Shown here piece by piece: positions 25,633 through 37,828 of a stretch of DNA of 64,000 nucleotides (its first letter is position 1; each line of letters opens with the position of its first letter). A model generated the notes under the pieces. That model was not told the origin of the DNA. It was given only the letters and a program-made list of their open reading frames with translations, and did not search any database. This stretch comes from Cymbidium sinense (Eukaryota; Streptophyta; Magnoliopsida; Asparagales; Orchidaceae): assembly GCA_021442155.1 (NCBI GenBank), contig CM038214.1, positions 51,776,703 to 51,840,702 of the forward strand, written 5' to 3'. A program made the position numbers and the translations under genes.

Positions 25633-27202
25633 AATAAAATAAAATTAAATAAAACCTAAACCTAAAAATGAACCTAAAATAAATAAAAATAAAACCTAAA
25701 CCTAAAATAAATAAAATAAACATAAACCTAAACTAAAATAAAACCTAAACCTAAACCTAAAGAAACTAAACATAAACCCTAAATTAAATAAAATAAAATA
25801 AACTAAAATAAACCTAAACCTAAACTTAAAAAAAGCCTAAAATAAAACTTAAAACCTAAACCTAAGAAAATAAAATAAAAACCTAAACCTACACATAAAA
25901 ATAAAACCCAAAAAATAATAAAATAAAACTAAACTAAAAAAAACATATACAAAAAATAGACTAAGTAAAATAAACTAAAAAATAAAACCTATAAAATACT
26001 TAATTAAAATAAAATAAAAAAATAAAAAAATAAATAAATAATAAATTAAATAAGCTTAAATAAACATAAACCTTAAAACCTAAAACCCTAAACCTAAACC
26101 TTAAATCCTAAACCCTAAATCTAAACCATACTAAACCTAAAACCTAAACCTAAACAACCCTAAACCCTAAATCTTACACCCCAAACACTAAACCTTAAAA
26201 CCCTAAAACCCTAAACCCTAAACCTAAAACCTTAAACTAAAGCCAAACAAAACTCTAAACTCTAAACCCTAAAAACCCTAAACCCTAAAACCCCAAACCC
26301 TAAACAGAACACTAAACCCTAAACCCCAAAAAAAACCTAAAAAAACTAAAGACCTAAACCTAACTAAATAAAAATAAAATAAAATAAAACCTAAACTAAA
26401 ACCCAACCTAAACCTAAAAATAATAAACTAATAAAAATAAAATAAAATAAAAAATAATAACCTAAACTAAACTAAAAAATAAAATAAACCTAACAATAAA
26501 AAATCTAAATAAAATAAAAATTAAATGTAAAAATAAAAAAAAAATAAACCTAAAATAAAAAAAATAAAAAGTAAGAAAAATTGAAATTTAAAAAATAAAT
26601 CTAAAAATAAATAATAAATAAAACCTAAACCCTAAACTAAAAAAAGCCTAAACCAAAAAATAAAAACAAAATAAACAAAATAAAATAAACCTAAACCTAA
26701 AATAGAATAAATTAAACTAAAATTAATAAAACCTAAACCTAAATCAAAAATAAACTAAACCTAAACTAAATATAATAAAAAAAAACTAAAAATAAACCTA
26801 AACCAAAACTACAAAATAAAGCTTAAAAATAAACCTAAAATAAAAACCTAAACCCTAAACCTTAACCCTAAACCCTAAACCCTAAAACCCTAAACAAGAA
26901 ACCCTAAACCATAAAAACCTAAATACCTAAACCTAAACTAAATAAAATTTAAAAATAAAATAAAATAAAAAATTAAACTAAAACTTTAACCTAATCTTAG
27001 TAATAAAATAAAATAAACTAGTTAAAATAAAATAAAATAAAAAATAATAACTTAAACAAAACTAAAAAAATAAAATAAACCTAATAACAATAAACCTAAA
27101 TAAAATAAAAACTAAACGTAAATTAAAAACAAAATAAACTTACTATAAAAAAAATAAAAATAAGGAAAAATTGAAACTTAAAAAATAAACCTAAAAATAA
27201 AA
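25633..27202. repeat. TelSat (C-rich strand)
   Basis: Decayed AAATA/CCTAAA repeat with near-canonical blocks at about 26070-26330 and 26850-26930. It starts directly at the truncated gag. No GRP copy lies in this piece. From about 26935 to 27190 the sequence repeats the order seen at 26370-26610 (taacctaaac..., then aaattgaaa-ttaaaaaataaacc), so there are two units with a spacing of about 570 bp. Confidence 0.85.
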
Positions 27203-27214
27203 TGTTTATTTTTT
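27194..27214. other. Telomere-polarity switch point
   Basis: To the left the + strand is C-rich telomere-type; to the right it is G-rich. The switch falls at a 9-base perfect inverted repeat, AAAAATAAA then ATG then TTTATTTTT. In such AT-rich DNA the small hairpin alone could be chance; the strand switch is clear. The arrangement is CCCTAAA then TTTAGGG, the opposite of an end-to-end telomere fusion. Confidence 0.85.
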
Positions 27215-30200
27215 ATTTAGTTTAGCTTATTTATTTTAGGTTTATTTACTTTAGTCTAAGTTTTTTATTTTAGTGTAGGGGTTTTATTTTAGTTTTTTTT
27301 ATTAGGTTTATGTTTTAGATTATTTTTAGTTGAGTTTTATTTTATTTTAATTTTAGGTTTAATTTATTTTTTTTATTTTATATTTAAGTTAAATTTTTAT
27401 TTTATTTTATTGGTTTAAGTTTTAAGTTTTATTTTAGGTTTACTTTAGGTGTTATTTTTTATTTAGGTTAAAGTTTATTTTATTTTTATTTTTATTTAGT
27501 TTTGTTATAGGTTTTATTTATTTTTAGTTTAGTTTATTTTAGTTTATGTTCTTATTTTATTTTATTTAGATTATTTTCATTTTAGGATTAGTTTTTTTTT
27601 TTTAGGTTTAGTTTTATTTTTTACTACTTTTATGTTTAAGTTTTTATTTACATTTTATTTTATTGCATTTTAGGCTTATTTTAGGTTTATTATATTTTTA
27701 TTTTCTATTTTCTTTTTATTTTATTTTGGTTTTTTACTCTTAAGTTAATTTTATTTTTTAATTTTATTTAGATTTAGATTTATTTTATTTATATTTATTT
27801 TATTTTATTTTACTTTTAGGTTTTGGTTTATGTTTTAGTTTAGGTTGTTATTTTATTTTATTTATTTTATTTTTAGGTTTTTAAATTTTTAGTGTTCAAG
27901 GTTTATGATTTATGGTCATTTAGGTTTTTGTGGGTTTTAGGGTTAGTGTTATGCTGTGGGTAGTGTTTAGTGTTTAGGGTTTAGGTTTTTTAAGGTTTAT
28001 GGCTTAGGGTTTAGGGTTTAGGATTTTTTAGGCTTTAGGGCTTAGGCTTTAGTGTTTAGGGTTTAGAGTTTAGGGTTTAGAGTTTCAGGGTTTATGGTTT
28101 TAGTGTTTAGGATTTAGGGTTTAGGTTGTAGGCTTAGGGTTTACAGTTTAGGGTTTAAGTTTTTTGGTTAGAGTTTTTTTTATTTTTTTATTGTGTTTTT
28201 ATTTTTAATTAAGTAAACTAGTAGGTTTCAGTTTATTTAGTTTTATTTTTTATTTATTTTGATTTAGGTTTATTTTTATTTTTATTTACTTTAGTTTATT
28301 TATTTTCGTTTTATTTATTTTAATTTAGGTATTTTATATATTTATATTTATTTAGGTTTAGGTTTAGGTTTAGGTTTATGTTTATTTTTTAGTTTAGTTT
28401 TATTATTATTTTATTTTTTAGGATTAGGTTTTATTTTTTTTTTTTTTTTTAGTTTTGGGTTTTTATTTTATTTTTTTTAAGTTTAGGTTTTATATTTTTA
28501 TTTTAGGTTTATTATAGGTTTTATTTTTTAGTTTAGGTTTTGGTTTATTTTAAGTTTATTTTATTTTATTTAGTTTAGGTTTAGGTTTAGGTTTAGGTTT
28601 TATTTATTTTAGTTTAGTTTATTTTGTTTTAGGTTTTTCTTTATTTTATTTTTATTTCAGGTTAAGGTTTCTTTCTTAGTTTAGGGTTTAGGTTTTATTT
28701 TTTGTTTATTTTAAGGTTTTTCTTAGGTTTAGGTTTTTATTTAGTTTATATTTTATTTTATTTTAGGTTTATTTTATTTATATTTCAACTTTAGTTTTTA
28801 TTTTATTTAAGTTTTTTATTCTTAGGTTTATTTAGTTTTTAAAGTATAATTTAGGTTTTTTTCAGTTTATTTTATTTTATTTAGTTTAGGTTTTAGGTTT
28901 AATTTAGTTTAGCTTTAGTTTTAGGTTCTATTTATTTTAGTTTAGTTTATTTTAGTTTATGATTAAGGTTTATTTTCTTTTTTATTTTAGGTTTATGTTT
29001 TTTTTTCGTTTAGGGTTTGAGTTTTATTTTTATGTTATTTTTTTATTTAGGTCTTTAATTAGTTTTTATTTTAGGTTTATCTTTTTTTACTTTATGTTTA
29101 GTTTTTATTTTATTTGGGTTTATTATTTTTAACTTTATTTTATTTTTTAAATTTAGCTTAGGTTTTTATTTATTTTATTTTAGTTTAGTTTCTATTTTTT
29201 ATTTTATTTTTAAGTTTAGGTTTACGTTTAGGTTTTTGTGGATGATTTTATTTTATTTTGGTTTAGGCTTTTTTATTTATTTTATTTTTAGGTTTTATTT
29301 AGTTTAGCTTTAGATTTTTTCAAATTTTATGGTTTAGGGTTTATGGTTTTGGGATTAGGGCTTAGTATTTAGGGTTAAGGGTTTAGGGTTTGGTGTTCAG
29401 GGTTTATTGTTTACGGTTGTATATTTTATGATTTAGGGTTTAGGGTTATGGTTTTTTTATTTTTTTCCATTTTTTTAATTAAGTAAACTTGTTGGTTTAT
29501 GATTATTTAGTTTATTTTTTTATCTTGATTTTGGTTTATTTTTATTTTTTATTTAGTTTATATTATTTATTTTAGGTTTATTTATTTTAGTTTAGGTTTT
29601 TTTATTTTAGTTTATTTTTTAGGCTCAGCTATAGGTTTAGGTTTATTTTTTTAGTTTAGTTTTTCTTTTGAATTTAATTTTTAGGTTTTATTTTATTTTT
29701 TTAGGTTTAGGTTTTTGGTTTTTATTTAAGGTTTATTTTATGGCTATATTTTTTAGTTTAAGTTTATTTTTAGTTTAGGTTTATTTTTAGTTTATTTCTA
29801 GTTTTTAGTTTTTTTTTAGGCTTATTTATTTCAGTTTAGGTTTTTTATTTCAATTTATTTTTCAGGTTTAGGTTTAGGTTTAGGTTTAAATTCTAGTTAA
29901 GTTTTAATTTAATTTTATTTTTTTTTGGTTTTGGTTTTATTTTTTAATTTGAGGTTTAGGTTTAGGTTTTTATTTTAGGTTTTATTTTTTAGTTTAGGTT
30001 TATTTTTAGTTTACTTATTTATTTTAGTTTAGTTTTAGGTTTAAGTTTAGGTTTTATTTATTTTAATTTATTTTATATTAATTTAGGTTTAGGTTTATTT
30101 TATTTTTATTTTAGGTTTTATTTATTTAGTTTAGGTTTTGGTTTAGCTCTAGTTTATTTTAAGTTTAGGTTTAGGTTTTATTTATTTTATTTTAGTAGAT

Positions 30201-30693
30201 TCTAGATTAGGTTTAAGTTTTTTTATTTTTTTATTTTAGGTTTAGGTTTTTTTTTGCTTAAGGTTTAGGTTATATTTTTTATTTATTTTTAGGTTATATT
30301 TTTAGGTTTATTATTTAGGTTTAGGTTTTTATTTAGTTTTTACTTTATTTTATTTTACATTAATTTCATTTTTATCTTATGTTTAGTTTTTATTTTATGT
30401 AGGCTTTTTATTTTTTTTAGTTTGGTTTAAGTTTTTATTTATTTTATTTTATTTTTGTTTTTATTTTTAATTTTATTTTTTTAGGTTTATGTTTAGTTTA
30501 TATTTTATTTTATTTTTGTTTATATTTTATTTATTTATTTTCTTTTTAGGTTTTAATTAGTTTAGGTTTAGGTTTTTAGCTCTTTAGGGTTTAGGGTTTA
30601 GGGTTTTGGGTTTAAGGGTTTAGGGTTTAGAGTTTATGGTTTATCGATTTAGGGTTCAAGTTTTAGTTTAGGGTTTGGGGTTTTTGATTTTTT

Positions 30694-30735
30694 TTAATAG
30701 AGAACAAACTCAGATTTACGACATTTCTACTTTTG
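30694..30735 (-). pseudogene. GRP 3'-end remnant
   Basis: 'aatagagaacaaactcagat' followed by 'ttacgacatttct' matches the last 40 bases of the GRP 3' UTR plus A tail as seen at 53.8 and 58.9 kb. The rest of the gene is missing and TelSat follows at once. Confidence 0.65.
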
Positions 30736-32832
30736 TTTAATTAGTTTATTTAGATTTTTTTTAATTAATTTTGTTTATTTTTTATTTTTATTATTATTTA
30801 TTTTTTCTATATTTAGTTTAATTTATTTATTTTAAGTTTATATATTTTTGTCTACATTTTTTGTTTTAGTTTAGCTATTTTATTTTAGGTTATTTTTTTG
30901 GTTAAGGTTTAGGTTTAGGTTTATTTTTTAGTTGAGTTTTATTTTTATTTTATTTTTTAGGTTTAATTTTTATTTTTTATTTTATGTTTAGGTTTAGGTT
31001 TTATTTTATTTTTTTCGGTTTAGGGTTTAGCTCTATATTTTAAGTTTATTTTTAGGTTTAATTTTTTAATTTAGGTTTACGTTTATTTTTAATTTAATTT
31101 ATTATATTTATTTTAGGGTTTAAGTTTAGGTTTAGGTTTTATTTATTTTATTTTAGTTTATGTTTAGGTTTATTTTATGTTTTTTATTTTATTTTTATTT
31201 TAGGTTTAGGTTTAAGTTTTTTTTTTTTTTGGTTTAGGGTTTAAGTATGATTTTTAGGTTTATTTTTTAGGTTTAGGTTTTTATTTAGTTTTTATTTAAT
31301 TTTCTTAGGTTTATTTTATTTTTATTTTGCATTTAGTTTTTATTTGATTTAGGTTTTTTATTCTTAGGTTTATTTTATTTTTTAGTTTAGTTTAGGTTTA
31401 TCTTTATTTTAGTTTACTTTATTTTAATTAGTTTATTTTATTTTCTTTTTAGGTATTGGTTTAGGTTTTAGTTTAGGTTTTTATTTTATTTTATTTAGGT
31501 TTAGGTTTTTTATTTATCTTATTTTTAGTTTTTATTTAGTTTAGCTTTGGGTTTTTAGGTTTTTAGGCAAAAGTTTTGGGGTTTAGGGTTTATGGTTTTA
31601 GGTTTAGGGTTTTAGGATTAAGGTAGAGTTTATGGTTTAGGGGGGTTTAGCCATAGGATAGGTTAGTTTTAGGATTTAGAGTTTAGGGTTTATGGTTTAG
31701 GTTTTTTAAGCTTTAGGGTTTAGGGTTTAGGGTTTTAGGGATTAGGCTTTCAGGTTTATGGTTTAGGATTTAGGGTTTAGTGTTCACGGTTCTAGGTTTA
31801 TGGTTTAGAGTTTTGGATTTAGGGATAGTTTTAGGGTTTATGGTTAGGGTTGTTTAAAATTTTTTAATTTTTTAATTTTTTTTTTGAAATTAAGTAAACT
31901 GGTAAGTTTAAGTTTATTTAGTTTATTTTATTTTTTATTTTGATTTTATTTAGTATAGTTTATTTATTTTAGGTTTATTTATTTTTTAGGTTTATGTTTA
32001 TTTAGTGGTTAATTTTAGTTTTATTTTAATTTTTTAGATTTGGTTTTATTTTTTGATTATAGGTTTAGGTTTAGGTTTTAATTTTATTTTTTTAGGTTTA
32101 GGTTTTAGGTTTTTATTTTAGGTTTCATTTTTTTAGTTTAGGTGTAGGTTTATTTTTAGTTTATTTTATTTTATGTAGTTTAGGTTTAGGATTAGGTTTA
32201 GTTTTTTTAAGTTTAGGTTTAGGTTTTATTTATTTTAGTTTAGGTTTTAGTTTATTTTATTTTTATGTTAGGTTTAGTTTTTAGTTTTAGGTTTATTTTA
32301 TTTTTTTAGGTTTTATTTTAAGTTTAGGTTTTCTTTAGTTTTAGTTTATTTTATTTTAGTATTTTATTATTATTTTAGGTTTAGTTTTTTTATTTTATTT
32401 TAGGTTTTTTTAGTTAAGTTTGTTTTTATTTATTTTATTTTAGTTATGTTTTTATTTTTTATTTTATTTTCTTTTTAGGTTTAGGTTTAGGTTCATGTTT
32501 AGGTTTTAGTTTATGTTTTTATTTTATTTTCTTATTTTGTTTTGGTTTAGATTTATTTATTTATTTTATTTTTTGTGTTTTAATTAGCTTTGGTTTAGGT
32601 TTTGGGTTTTAGGTTTAGTTTTTAGGTTTTATGGTTTATTTTAGGGTTTAGGGTCTTTTGGGTTGTGGTTTAGGGTTTAGGTTTTAGGGTTTATGGTTTA
32701 GGGTTTAAGGTTTTAGGGTTTAGGGTTTAAGGTTTAGGGTTTAGGGGTTTTAGGTTTAGGGTTTTTAGAGTTTCGTGTTTAGGTTTTTAGTTTAGGGTTC
32801 AAGTTTAATTTTAGGGTTTAAGGTTTTTGGTT

Positions 32833-32876
32833 TTTTTAAACAAAGAACGTATTTAGATTTACAACATTTCTTACAT
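32833..32876 (-). pseudogene. GRP 3'-end remnant
   Basis: 'ttaaacaaagaacgtattta' and 'gatttacaacatttctt' match the GRP 3' tip, preceded by the same 'ggttcaagtt' telomere-variant flank that borders full copies. A similar but weaker stub lies near 49093-49120. Confidence 0.65.
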
Positions 32877-33085
32877 TATTTAATTTATTAATTTAATTTA
32901 TTTTTTTATTTTTTATTTTATTTTTATTTATGTTTATTTTTTTAATATTTAATTTAGTTTATTTATTTTAGGTTTATTTATTTTAGTTTAGGTATTTCAT
33001 TTTAGTTTAGGTATTTTATTTTAGTTTATTTTTTTGGTTTAGGTTTAGGGTTTTAAGGTTTAGGGTTTAGGTTTTTAGGGTTGTA

Positions 33086-33586
33086 GGTTTAGGGATTTAA
33101 CATTTCTTTTTCTCGATTTCATCAACCAAGTAACACACCAAGTTTTTTAAGACACAAGCAATGACATAGATAAAAATAAGCACACATAGAGAAAATCAAA
33201 AACTTAAGATAACTAAAACCATCTCTATTTTAAAGACATAGTTCCATAAGTAGTAGATCAGATCAATCATTCTTCAATTTCTCCAGTTCCCATCAGAACC
33301 ACCCCGCCTCTCTAGTAGCAGGAGCCACCATCATATCCCTGATCTCTCCCTCCTCCACCACCACAGCTATAATCTCCATCGCTCCTCCCACCACCATAAC
33401 CACCACTACTTCGACCGCCACCTCCATACCCACAAGCACCTCAACATCCCCCACTACAGTTGTGCTAACAGCCACCTCCACCTTTTCGTCCGCCGCCACC
33501 TCCACCTTTGCCTCCACCGCCTTATCTAAACTGAGCTTGGTTGATGGTGATGTTCCTACTATCAAAGTTTTGCCCATTCTTAGGGT
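33086..33586 (-). pseudogene. GRP copy 5: glycine-rich RNA-binding protein retrofragment
   Basis: On the minus strand it begins after CCCTAAG with AATGGGCAAAAC, the same breakpoint as the left-arm copies. The frame reads GQNFDSRNITINQAQFR, stop, GGGGKGGGGG, then RKGGGGC and further stops. It continues with CGYGGGGRSSGGYGGGRSDG, then YSCGGGGGRDQGYDGGSCY and a terminal SDGNWRN-like end. It carries one more glycine block than copies 2 and 4. The 3' UTR runs 33260-33090 (catttcttt... complement). The extreme 3' tip seen in other copies is replaced by TTTAGGG repeat. Confidence 0.82.
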
Positions 33587-33764
33587 ATAGGTTTAGGTTT
33601 AGGTTTATTAGGGTTTAGGGTTTAGGTTTATTTTTTAATTTATTTAATTAGTTTAGGTTTAGGTTTAGGAATTTAGGTTTGGGGTTTAGGGTTTAGGGTT
33701 CAGGTTTAGGGTTTAGGGTTTAAGGTTTACGGTTAGGCTTTAGGGTTTATTTATTTATTTTTTA
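33587..33764. repeat. Telomere-type block between GRP copy 5 and the P0 pseudogene
   Basis: Near-canonical TTTAGGG with a few TTTAGG units, and a TTATTTATTTATTTT run at its right end that is probably the degraded poly(A) tail of the P0 retrocopy. Confidence 0.8.
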
Positions 33765-34632
33765 ACTCAAATGATTCCATAACAAATAAGAAATTACCAA
33801 ATCATAAAAGTCATTATCCTCTAACAACTAATAAAATAGGATAAAATAAAATGCAATTAAAAAATTCACAAAAATTATATTTCACAAAATGTTTTAACTC
33901 TTAGAGATGATAAAATTTGATTTTATAGAAAGCCAATAAAGCTTAGCCGAAAAAGTTGAAACCCATATCATCATCAAATTCCTCAGCATGCTCTTCCTTC
34001 TTCTCTTCCACTGTTGGAGCGAGTAGGAGTAGCGAAGAAGCATGCACCCACATCAAATTTACTAGGATCCTTCAAATACTCCTTAACCTTCTGAACATGT
34101 AGGTTTGTGTAATCAGTGGCAATCATGATGGCGAGGAAATTCTTGTAAGCCTTGATTAACATGTGGGGCGCTGTAGCAAGGGTGGGATAAGAGAGGGACA
34201 ACGAGAGAAAAGTAAACATTAAAAGGCCTGCCAAAAATTTCTCGATGAGATCATCTTCAGTGAGGTCAAGCACCTCAGAATTGACCACTGAACCATCATT
34301 ATACACAGACTGGATGACATGGCCATAAGAGAATGGCCTAATCCCTAGCTTAGTGAGGAGAGCAGCCTTTGAGGATCCACCTTACTGCCTTTTTTAATAA
34401 ACTCAATCGGGGTGATAATTTTAATAGTACCCTTGTTGATCTTAGTTGGGATGTTGAGATCTGGATGAAAGAAGTTTGTGAAGGATCTACACTAGTGTTG
34501 CTTGGAGTAACTACAACATCAATAGGTGCAACAAGACCAACATGGGCAGCAACACCAACTTTGTATTTTGCAACCTCTTCACTGACTTCTTTAAGATCAC
34601 CTTTCATAAAAATTAGCTCAACCGAGGTTTAG
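33765..34632 (-). pseudogene. RPP0: Processed pseudogene of ribosomal stalk protein P0, 5'-truncated
   Basis: P0 anchors the P1/P2 stalk on the large ribosomal subunit. The minus strand encodes [29 protein letters not shown] and DPSQTSF (34620-34460), then after a shift [38 protein letters not shown] and [15 protein letters not shown] (34306-34060). After another shift comes the stalk tail EEFDDDMGFNFFG before a stop at about 33945. That covers roughly the last two thirds of a protein of about 320 residues. No introns are seen. About 180 bases of 3' UTR and an A-rich end joined to telomere repeat follow. The 5' cut is at 34632, where TelSat resumes. It has the same polarity as the GRP and LINE copies. 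It cannot be functional. Confidence 0.93.
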
Positions 34633-35688
34633 AGTTTAGGGTTTTAGGTCTTATGCTTTTAGGGTTTGGGTTTTGGGTTAGGGTATAAGGTTTAGGGTTT
34701 AGAGTTTAGGGTTTAGGGTTTAGGGTTTAAGGTTTAGGGTGTAGGGTTTAGGGCTTTTTAGGGTTTAGGGTTTAAGGTTTAGGATTAAGGGTTTAAATTT
34801 TTTTAAAATTAAGTAAACCGGTAGGTTTAGCTTTATTTAGTTTATTTACTTTATTTTTTATTTATTTTAGTTGATATTATTTTTTATTTTTATTTAGGTT
34901 TATTTTTTATTTTTATTTAGTTTAGTTTATTTATTTTTGGTGTATTTATTTTTAGTTTAGGGGTTTTATCTTAGTTTATTTTTTAGGTTTAGGTTTATTT
35001 TTTAGTTGAGTCTTATTTTTATTTTATTTTTTAGGTTTAGGTTTTATATTTTATTTTTAGGTTTAGGTTTAAGTTTTAGGTTTATTTTTAGTTTATTTTA
35101 TTTTATTTAGTTTAGGTTTAGGTTTAGTTTATTTTTGGTTTAGATTTAGGTTTTATTTATTTTAGCTTAGTTTATTTTTGTTTAAGTTTAAGTTCATTTT
35201 ATTTTTACTATAGGTTTAGTTTTTTTTTAGTTTAGGGTTTAGGTTTTAATTTTTATTTATTTTTAGGTTTGCTTTTCAGATTTAGGTTTTTATTTAGTTT
35301 TCATTTTATTTTATTTTATTTTATGTTTAGTGTTTATTTTATTTAGGTTTTTTATTCTTAGGTTAATTTTATTCTTTAGTTTAGTTTAGGTTTTTATTTA
35401 TTTTATTATAATTTATTTTTAATTTTTATTTAATTTTAATTTTAGGTTTAGGTTTAGTTTTTAGTGTTAGTTTATATTTTATTTTATTTAGGTTTAGGTT
35501 TTTTATTTATTTTATTTTTAGGTTTTATTTACTTTAGGTTTAGGTTTTTAGGTTTTTAGGGTTTAGGGTTTTAGGCTTTGGGGTTTAGGGTTTAGGGTTA
35601 GGGTTTAGGGTTTAAAGTTTAGGGTTTAGTGTTTAGGCTTTAAGGTTTACGGTTTTATATTTTGGGTTTAGTGTTTAGGGTTTTTTAA
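34633..35688. repeat. TelSat unit (G-rich strand)
   Basis: A telomere block runs 34633-34800, the boundary motif AATTAAGTAAACCGGTAGG lies at about 34806-34826, about 730 bp of decayed repeat follow, and a telomere block at 35560-35688 runs into the LINE 3' end. This is one of the cleanest complete units, about 1 kb. Confidence 0.87.
34806..34830 (+). repeat. TelSat boundary motif (type example)
   Basis: AATTAAGTAAACCGGTAGG marks the step from a TTTAGGG block to decayed TTTTA repeat. Related copies start near 28207, 29477, 31887, 44649, 44718, 45302, 46463, 47563, 48535, 51759, 52759 and 59637, and in complement at 5493 and 7528. Confidence 0.8.
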
Positions 35689-37828
35689 CCAAAAGGAAAT
35701 AATTGCTCTGAAAAATAGGTATAAGAAGACCATATTGGAGACTAAACTAAAAATAAAAAACTACTGCTTAAATGAGTGACATGAAAATCTTGAATAGTTT
35801 AGTCCCTAAACTAATACATCAGAGAGCAATAAAGAAAAAAAAATAAAGACAAAACTAAACAACGTGAAGCAAAAGATAGCAAAGGGGAAGAATCCACGGA
35901 GCTCCAAAAGAACCTCCAAAGAGATGAAGATGTAAGGCATGGGGAAGAATTCGAAAATGATTCAGTATTATTATAAAAGGGATGGGGATCAGCAGAAGCT
36001 ATCAATTTCAAAGAAATGCATTCAGAATCATCCATAGCATTAGACAAAAGAAAATCAAAAATAGTATGCATTTCATAATCATAAGTGAAAGAAGGAGCAA
36101 AAACAACTTTATTAAGAAGACATTTATCAATATTTTCACCATCCAATAAAATCTAAAGAGTATCATCTCTATCTTCATTCTAAATAGAAGCAAGAGAAGT
36201 AGAATCCATATTTTTAGTACAATCTTCATGTAAGAGATTAAAATAAGATCCAAATCCCTTAAAAACATATAGCATATTACCAAAATTCTGAACATAATTA
36301 CTAGCCATAGGAAATCCATTATTTTGATTCGAAATAGAACTATTCACAATGAGAGAATTGTCATAGGTATCTAAATATTATCATTTAAAAGAAGGATCAC
36401 CAATATTAACAAGATTGTTAGGACCATATGTTAAAATATCAAAAATAAGAACATTTATTTCACCACCATTTTCAATCAAAGAAGGTAAAGAAATAGTCTC
36501 TTTCCCATGTTCTAAAGAAGACATAAGAGAAAGAGTAACAACATCCAACTAATTGGAAGAAATGGTGTTAGCATCAATAATATTTGAACCATCATCATGA
36601 AAGGACTTATGCACAACATTCAAACCATTAGAATCATTAACCACAGCCTCTAAAGTCTTCCCTTCAATAAAATCACCAAAATAAGTACTTAGAGCATGAT
36701 TATTAGTTAAAACTTTTTCATAAACATTAAAATTACCTTTCGCATTAGAAAAATCAGTAATAACCAAAAGTTTTCTAGAAAATTCAAAAATCTGGTTTTA
36801 CAAAACATCAAAATTTTGAAAAGCAAATTTTCCTTTATTCAACTTGAGAGGATCATTAGTTTTTTCAACAATTAAATTCTTACTAGTGATTTTCTTTCTA
36901 AGAGAGGGATGAGCAATAAGGCATTCAAAAATTTTATGCCCATGAATCTTACAATGATTATGAAATATGGGAAAGTTCTCAAAAATAACTTTCTAAAATT
37001 AACTGCATTTCTTTGAACCCAACCAACTTTCATTCGGATATCTTTTAGTAATATCAATCTCTATAAGAATTCTAGCAACATATGGTCTAGAAGAAGCAGT
37101 TGTTGCTTCATATACTTGCAAAGGCTGACCAAAAATCAACCCAATAGCATAAAGAATATGATGATTAAATAGATGAATCCATAAGTCAGGTAAAGAAATC
37201 AAAATGGGACTAATAGGAGACTCTTCATTGACATCAAACATAGGCGTCCACTTTAGAATATGTATTTGACAATTAGAAGCATAGTACAAATGCCTAGAAA
37301 TAATTCTTTCATAATCAAGTTCATTAGAAAGTTTAATCAGAACATGCCTTGAATCAATCATCCCAATGGAAAATGAACTAGACAAATTTAAGCTATGAAA
37401 AAAAGAATGAATATCTTCCCTCTTTAGTTGTTTAAATGAAAACTTTCCAATCAAAGAAAACCCAAAATACTTAGCTAATCTTTCAATATTCTCATCTAAA
37501 ATAATAATTGTTGGAGTACCTTTAAAAGTCGTGTGAAGCAAATTCAATGGAAGCTCGGTGGAGGAATTCTTACTAGCTAAAGCCTCTTTGAAAGATTTTG
37601 TAACAACAAGTAATTTAGATGTAGGATTACCCAAAAAATCTATTGACCTAGTAGGATCCATCGACACTTGGGATTTATCCCATGGATTTGAAAAAGTCGA
37701 TGCCATGAGTCACAGCACCGTGATAAGAACAGGCCAAGATTGGCCCAAGGCCGATAATCTATAGGGAATCGAAGAGAGAAAGTGCTCAAAAACACACAAG
37801 AATGTGAGGGATCCCAAAATTGCCTAAT
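35689..37828 (-). mobile_element. LINE-A': inverted counterpart of LINE-A
   Basis: It shares the 5' end of LINE-A (complement of 37828: CCCTATTATTAGGCAATTTT then GGGATCCCTCAC) and ORF1, but keeps a proper 3' end, an A-rich tail running straight into AAACCCTAAAC on the minus strand. There is no endonuclease or RT; after ORF1 it passes into a 3' region of about 150 bases. Sat2 abuts the 5' end at 37829, as in LINE-A. The copy is non-autonomous. Confidence 0.8.
35811..37706 (-). pseudogene. LINE-A' ORF1 (DUF4283/zinc-knuckle type), stops but one frame
   Basis: All recognisable parts lie in one frame over about 630 codons, broken only by stops. Residues 1-235 are open (MASTFSNPWDKSQVSMDPTR onward), with the DUF4283-like core ending KRYPNESWLGSKKCS. 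TAA and TAG then follow; the TAG at 36993-36995 is at the same codon as in LINE-A. The knuckle reads HCKIHGHKIFECLIAHP (about 36945-36895), with C, G-H and C in place. A hydrophilic segment lies at 36767-36549 and a last open part at 36146-35811, ending FLYCSLMY. By eye, about three quarters of the first 80 residues match LINE-A. In active LINEs this protein binds element RNA. Other open frames here are shadows. Confidence 0.75.

Larger units (their letters stand above)
27215..33085. repeat. TelSat array (G-rich strand), several units
   Basis: Repeating order: a TTTAGGG block, a T run with the boundary motif (about 28207-28230, 29477-29500 and 31887-31910), TTATTTTAG-type DNA, the segment 'ttagttgagttttattttta', then 'ggttttttattcttaggttt', then the next TTTAGGG block. 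Near-canonical blocks lie at about 27900-28160, 29330-29460, 30585-30690, 31555-31860 and 32590-32830. Two short GRP 3' remnants are embedded (listed separately). No protein-coding sequence is visible. Confidence 0.85.

Noticed and set aside
27194..27214. Ancient head-to-head chromosome fusion site
   Set aside because: A fusion would read TTTAGGG then CCCTAAA on one strand. The observed order is the reverse.
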